Assembly: GCA_016869215.1 (NCBI GenBank)
Contig: VGEP01000005.1
Location: 109,437 to 173,436 of the forward strand
Reading direction: 5' to 3'
Source of the DNA: Alphaproteobacteria bacterium
GTDB taxonomy: Bacteria; Pseudomonadota; Alphaproteobacteria; Rhizobiales; Xanthobacteraceae
Length of the DNA stretch: 64,000 nucleotides
The notes below the pieces were generated by a model that saw only the letters and a program-made list of their open reading frames with translations, searched no databases and was not told where the DNA came from. Of the stretch, positions 61,519-64,000 are shown piece by piece; position 1 is the first letter of the stretch, and each line of letters opens with the position of its first letter. The position numbers were made by a program, and so were the translations under genes.

Positions 61519-64000
61519 CTAGAGCAGCTGGCGCTTCGCCAATGCGGCGAAGGTCCCGTCCAGTTTCATCAGTTCGTCGTAGCTTCCGGTCTCGACCAGC
61601 CGGCCCTGCTCCAATACGAAAATCCGGTCCACCGCCTGAATCGTGCTCAGGCGGTGGGCGATCACGATCCGCGTCGTCGACAAACGCCCGAGCGTCTCGG
61701 TGACGATCGCCTGAGTGCGATTGTCGAGCGCGCTGGTGGCCTCGTCCATCAGCAGGATGCGCGGGTGGCGCACCAGCGCGCGCGCGATCAGGATGCGCTG
61801 GCGCTGGCCGCCCGACAGCGTCGCGCCGCCGTCCAACAGCACCGTGTGCATGCCCATCGGCATCGCCTCGACGTCGCCGTCGAGGCCGACCATCCGCGCC
61901 GCGGCCCAGGCCTCGTCGAGGCCGAGCCGCGCGCCGCCGACGATGTTCTCGTAGATGCTGCCGCCGGACAGCCGCCCGTGCTGGAGCACGACGCCGACCT
62001 GCTCGCGCACCGCGCCCATGTCGAGGCGCTCCGCAGACTTGGCGCCGAAGAAGATCTCGCCGACCTCGGGCCGCTCGAAGCCGAGGATCAGCCGCGCGAT
62101 CGTCGATTTGCCGCTGCCCGACGGCCCGACCAGCGCCACGAATTGCCCCGGCTCGATGCGCAGGCTGATGTCGTTGAGCACCAGCGGCCCGTCGGACACG
62201 TAGCGGAACTTGACGTGCTTCAATTCGATGCCGCCGTCGAGAACGCCGGGCGGTTCGGTGTTCTGCGGCACCTCGATCTCGGCCTCCATGATCGGCCTGG
62301 CGCGCTCGATCAGCGGCACGACGATCAGCATGGTGGTCAGCGAATGGGTCATGCCGGTGAGCGCGCCCATGACCTGGCCGAACGCGGTGCTGAACGCGAC
62401 GAAGTCGGCGGCCGAGAACGGCTTGGCCCCGCCGGCTCCAGCCTTTCCGTCGCCTCCCGCCGGCGCGAGGTCGGCGGTGAGGAAATAGGCGATCGCACCG
62501 TAGAGCGTCGCGGTCGCCAGCACCGGCAGGAACGACATCACGGTTGCGTTGGCCGCCTGCCAGCGCTGCGAAGCGATGAACCGGTCGCGCTGGGCCACGA
62601 AATACCGCGACCACTGCGCCATCGCACGCGGCTCTGCCGCGGCCACCCGGAGCTTGGCTATACCGACCAGCATCTGCACCACGAAACCCTCGAGCCGGCC
62701 GCGGTGGCGCAGCTCCTCGCGGTCGTGCCGGAGCTGGCCGAACGACATCGCCGCGATCGCGAGGCACATGAAAACCGTGAGGCCGAGCGAGACCAGCGCC
62801 AGCCGCGTGTCGTAGAAGAACAGCGGCACGAGACTCATCAGGCCGAAGACGCCGCCGAGCAGCGCGCCCGCGGTGGTGCCCGACAGCGTCTCGCGCGCCG
62901 CCTGGATGCCGAGCACCCGGTCGGTCACCTCGCCGACGGTGAACTTGCGGTAGAATCCGGTCGGCAGCCGCAGCAGCCGCTCGATCAGCGCCGGCTGCAG
63001 CCGCGCCTCGAACCGCGCCTCGGCGCGCAGCAGCGCGATGCTCTTCAACGCCTCGAACACGGCGCCGCCGATAGCGCTCACGAGCAGCGCGCCGATCACG
63101 ATGATCAGCATGTCGACCTGACCGTCGGGAATGATCGAATCGATCAGATAGTGCGACCAGATCGGCATGGTCATCGCGAGCAGCGCCCCCAACAGCGAGG
63201 CGACGCCGATCCGGATCAGGTCGTCGCGCACCTCGAAGCGATTGAACATGAACAGGTCGAGGAAGCGCAGCGGCCGCGGCGGCAGGTTGGCGTAGAGCTG
63301 GACCGCACCCGTCGCGAGCATGTCGACGTTCTCGGCCGTGACGGTCTGCGCGCCGTCCGCCCCGATCGCCTGCCAGCCACGGCGCTCGCTGTAGATCAGC
63401 GCCAGCGGCGCGCCGTCGTCCGCACGCCAGCCGAGCATTGGCGGGCCTTCGAACTGCCAGAAGTCTTTCTTCAGCACGAGATGCCGGCGGCCGAGCCGCG
63501 CCCGGTGGGCGACGAAATCGATCCGGTCGTCAGCGGCGCCGAGCTCGGCGCTGTCGGCGATCGCCGTGCGCGCGGCCGCAAGCTCCGGCCCCCGGATGTG
63601 AATCCCCTGCAGCACAAGGTCGAGCACCGCCGACAGCGGATCGCCGCCCCATTCCTGTTGCGCGTGGGTGCGGCGCGACCTTGCCGAACCCGCGAGGTCG
63701 CGTAGCGCGACGTCGAATTCGCGGCGGATGGTGCCGCGGCCGGACGCGACCACGCGGCTCTCCGCCTCGATGCGGCGGCGGATGCGGCCGCTCGCCGCGT
63801 CGAGCGCGAGTGCGTTGAACGGCGCCAGCGCGCGCGGCTTGGTGCGGCCGGGCCCTTTGACCGACAACGAGGCCTCGCCGCCCGCCACGATCCACGCCTG
63901 CGCCGCGAGTGGAATCGTCACGCCCGGCTCGACCGCGGCGCCGCCCAGGAAGCGCACCGCGCCGGCGCCGGCCGTCACCCAGTGCACGGTGCGCGGATCG
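61519..64000 (-). CDS. NHLM-type RiPP ABC exporter, ATP-binding/permease protein (N-terminus beyond window)
   Basis: The frame is open to the right edge, so over 820 residues are seen and the start is missing. An N-terminal region of about 270 residues (VHWVTAGAGAVRF..) precedes a six-helix exporter membrane domain (from FLDLFMFNRFEV) and an ATPase with Walker A GPSGSGKST, signature LSGGQRQR, Walker B ILLMDEATSAL and switch histidine IAHRLST. No C39 cysteine-peptidase motif is visible, so it resembles the second, peptidase-free exporter of NHLM loci; a peptidase-bearing partner would be expected to the right. It probably exports the products of the three precursor genes. Confidence 0.9.
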   Translation of the reverse strand, partial: DPRTVHWVTAGAGAVRFLGGAAVEPGVTIPLAAQAWIVAGGEASLSVKGPGRTKPRALAPFNALALDAASGRIRRRIEAESRVVASGRGTIRREFDVALRDLAGSARSRRTHAQQEWGGDPLSAVLDLVLQGIHIRGPELAAARTAIADSAELGAADDRIDFVAHRARLGRRHLVLKKDFWQFEGPPMLGWRADDGAPLALIYSERRGWQAIGADGAQTVTAENVDMLATGAVQLYANLPPRPLRFLDLFMFNRFEVRDDLIRIGVASLLGALLAMTMPIWSHYLIDSIIPDGQVDMLIIVIGALLVSAIGGAVFEALKSIALLRAEARFEARLQPALIERLLRLPTGFYRKFTVGEVTDRVLGIQAARETLSGTTAGALLGGVFGLMSLVPLFFYDTRLALVSLGLTVFMCLAIAAMSFGQLRHDREELRHRGRLEGFVVQMLVGIAKLRVAAAEPRAMAQWSRYFVAQRDRFIASQRWQAANATVMSFLPVLATATLYGAIAYFLTADLAPAGGDGKAGAGGAKPFSAADFVAFSTAFGQVMGALTGMTHSLTTMLIVVPLIERARPIMEAEIEVPQNTEPPGVLDGGIELKHVKFRYVSDGPLVLNDISLRIEPGQFVALVGPSGSGKSTIARLILGFERPEVGEIFFGAKSAERLDMGAVREQVGVVLQHGRLSGGSIYENIVGGARLGLDEAWAAARMVGLDGDVEAMPMGMHTVLLDGGATLSGGQRQRILIARALVRHPRILLMDEATSALDNRTQAIVTETLGRLSTTRIVIAHRLSTIQAVDRIFVLEQGRLVETGSYDELMKLDGTFAALAKRQLL

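Overview
The window is dense, high-GC (by eye about two thirds G+C), almost wholly protein-coding chromosomal DNA of an alphaproteobacterium. The best fit is a soil or plant-associated member of the Hyphomicrobiales (Nitrobacteraceae/Xanthobacteraceae, i.e. Bradyrhizobium-like). This rests on gene content and on intergenic palindromes of the kind common in those genomes: the CTCTCCCCGC..GCGGGGAGAG type and the ATGCGCGGG/ATGGCCGGG type. It is an inference from style, not from a marker gene. I saw no rRNA, tRNA, CRISPR array, insertion sequence or phage gene.

Layout. 1-7.5 kb: a Bug-type periplasmic binding protein (5' cut by the window edge), a flavoprotein, a small cytochrome c, a bacterial-luciferase-like monooxygenase, DoxX, a class II aldolase and an L,D-transpeptidase. 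7.5-13.4 kb (minus): an operon of a thiamine-diphosphate enzyme, an SsuBC/TauBC-type ABC transporter without a binding protein, and an aldehyde dehydrogenase. 13.6-15 kb: a soluble chemoreceptor with a globin-like sensor that lacks the haem histidine. 15.4-18 kb: YciI, a 3-hydroxyisobutyrate-dehydrogenase-like enzyme and an orphan branched-chain-amino-acid-type binding protein. 18.3-26.3 kb: an aromatic catabolism patch with alternating strands (intradiol dioxygenase, amidohydrolase, carboxymuconolactone decarboxylase family, aromatic hydroxylase, class II aldolase, amidase, Bug protein). 26.4-31 kb: an Lrp/AsnC regulator with candidate operators, a GFA protein, a stand-alone AceE/transketolase-like E1 and another Bug protein. 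31-34.6 kb: a DUF3754 membrane protein gene broken by one amber codon, and a hybrid histidine kinase. 35-41.2 kb: acyl-CoA dehydrogenase, NDP-forming acyl-CoA synthetase, an SCP2-like/hydrolase fusion and MmgE/PrpD. 41.4-46.4 kb (minus): 2-hydroxyacid dehydrogenase, hydrolase, Ldh-type dehydrogenase, GST and a zinc alcohol dehydrogenase. 46.6-51.8 kb: a ferric/spermidine-type ABC importer with a fused double permease and two ATPases. 51.8-57.7 kb (minus): an acid/acyl-CoA catabolic operon (enolase-superfamily enzyme, Gfo/Idh oxidoreductase, HIBADH-like enzyme, MaoC, AMP ligase, RidA). 58-59.5 kb: a VAO/PCMH-type flavoprotein.

59.5-64 kb (minus) is the most distinctive region: the left end of a ribosomal peptide natural product (RiPP) locus of the NHLP/Nif11 type. 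It holds two tandemly duplicated Nif11-leader precursors with cysteine-free, tryptophan-rich cores, a third precursor with a nitrile-hydratase-like (NHLP) leader whose reading frame appears shifted at its core, a very short cyclic-nucleotide-binding-like protein, and an NHLM-type ABC exporter that runs off the right edge. No modifying enzyme is visible; if present it lies to the right of the window.

Overall the window reads as a scavenging and catabolic region (carboxylates, aromatics, acyl-CoAs, many periplasmic receptors) with a peptide secondary-metabolite locus at its right end. Most gene pairs are tightly packed, with 4-base ATGA/GTGA overlaps marking translationally coupled operons.
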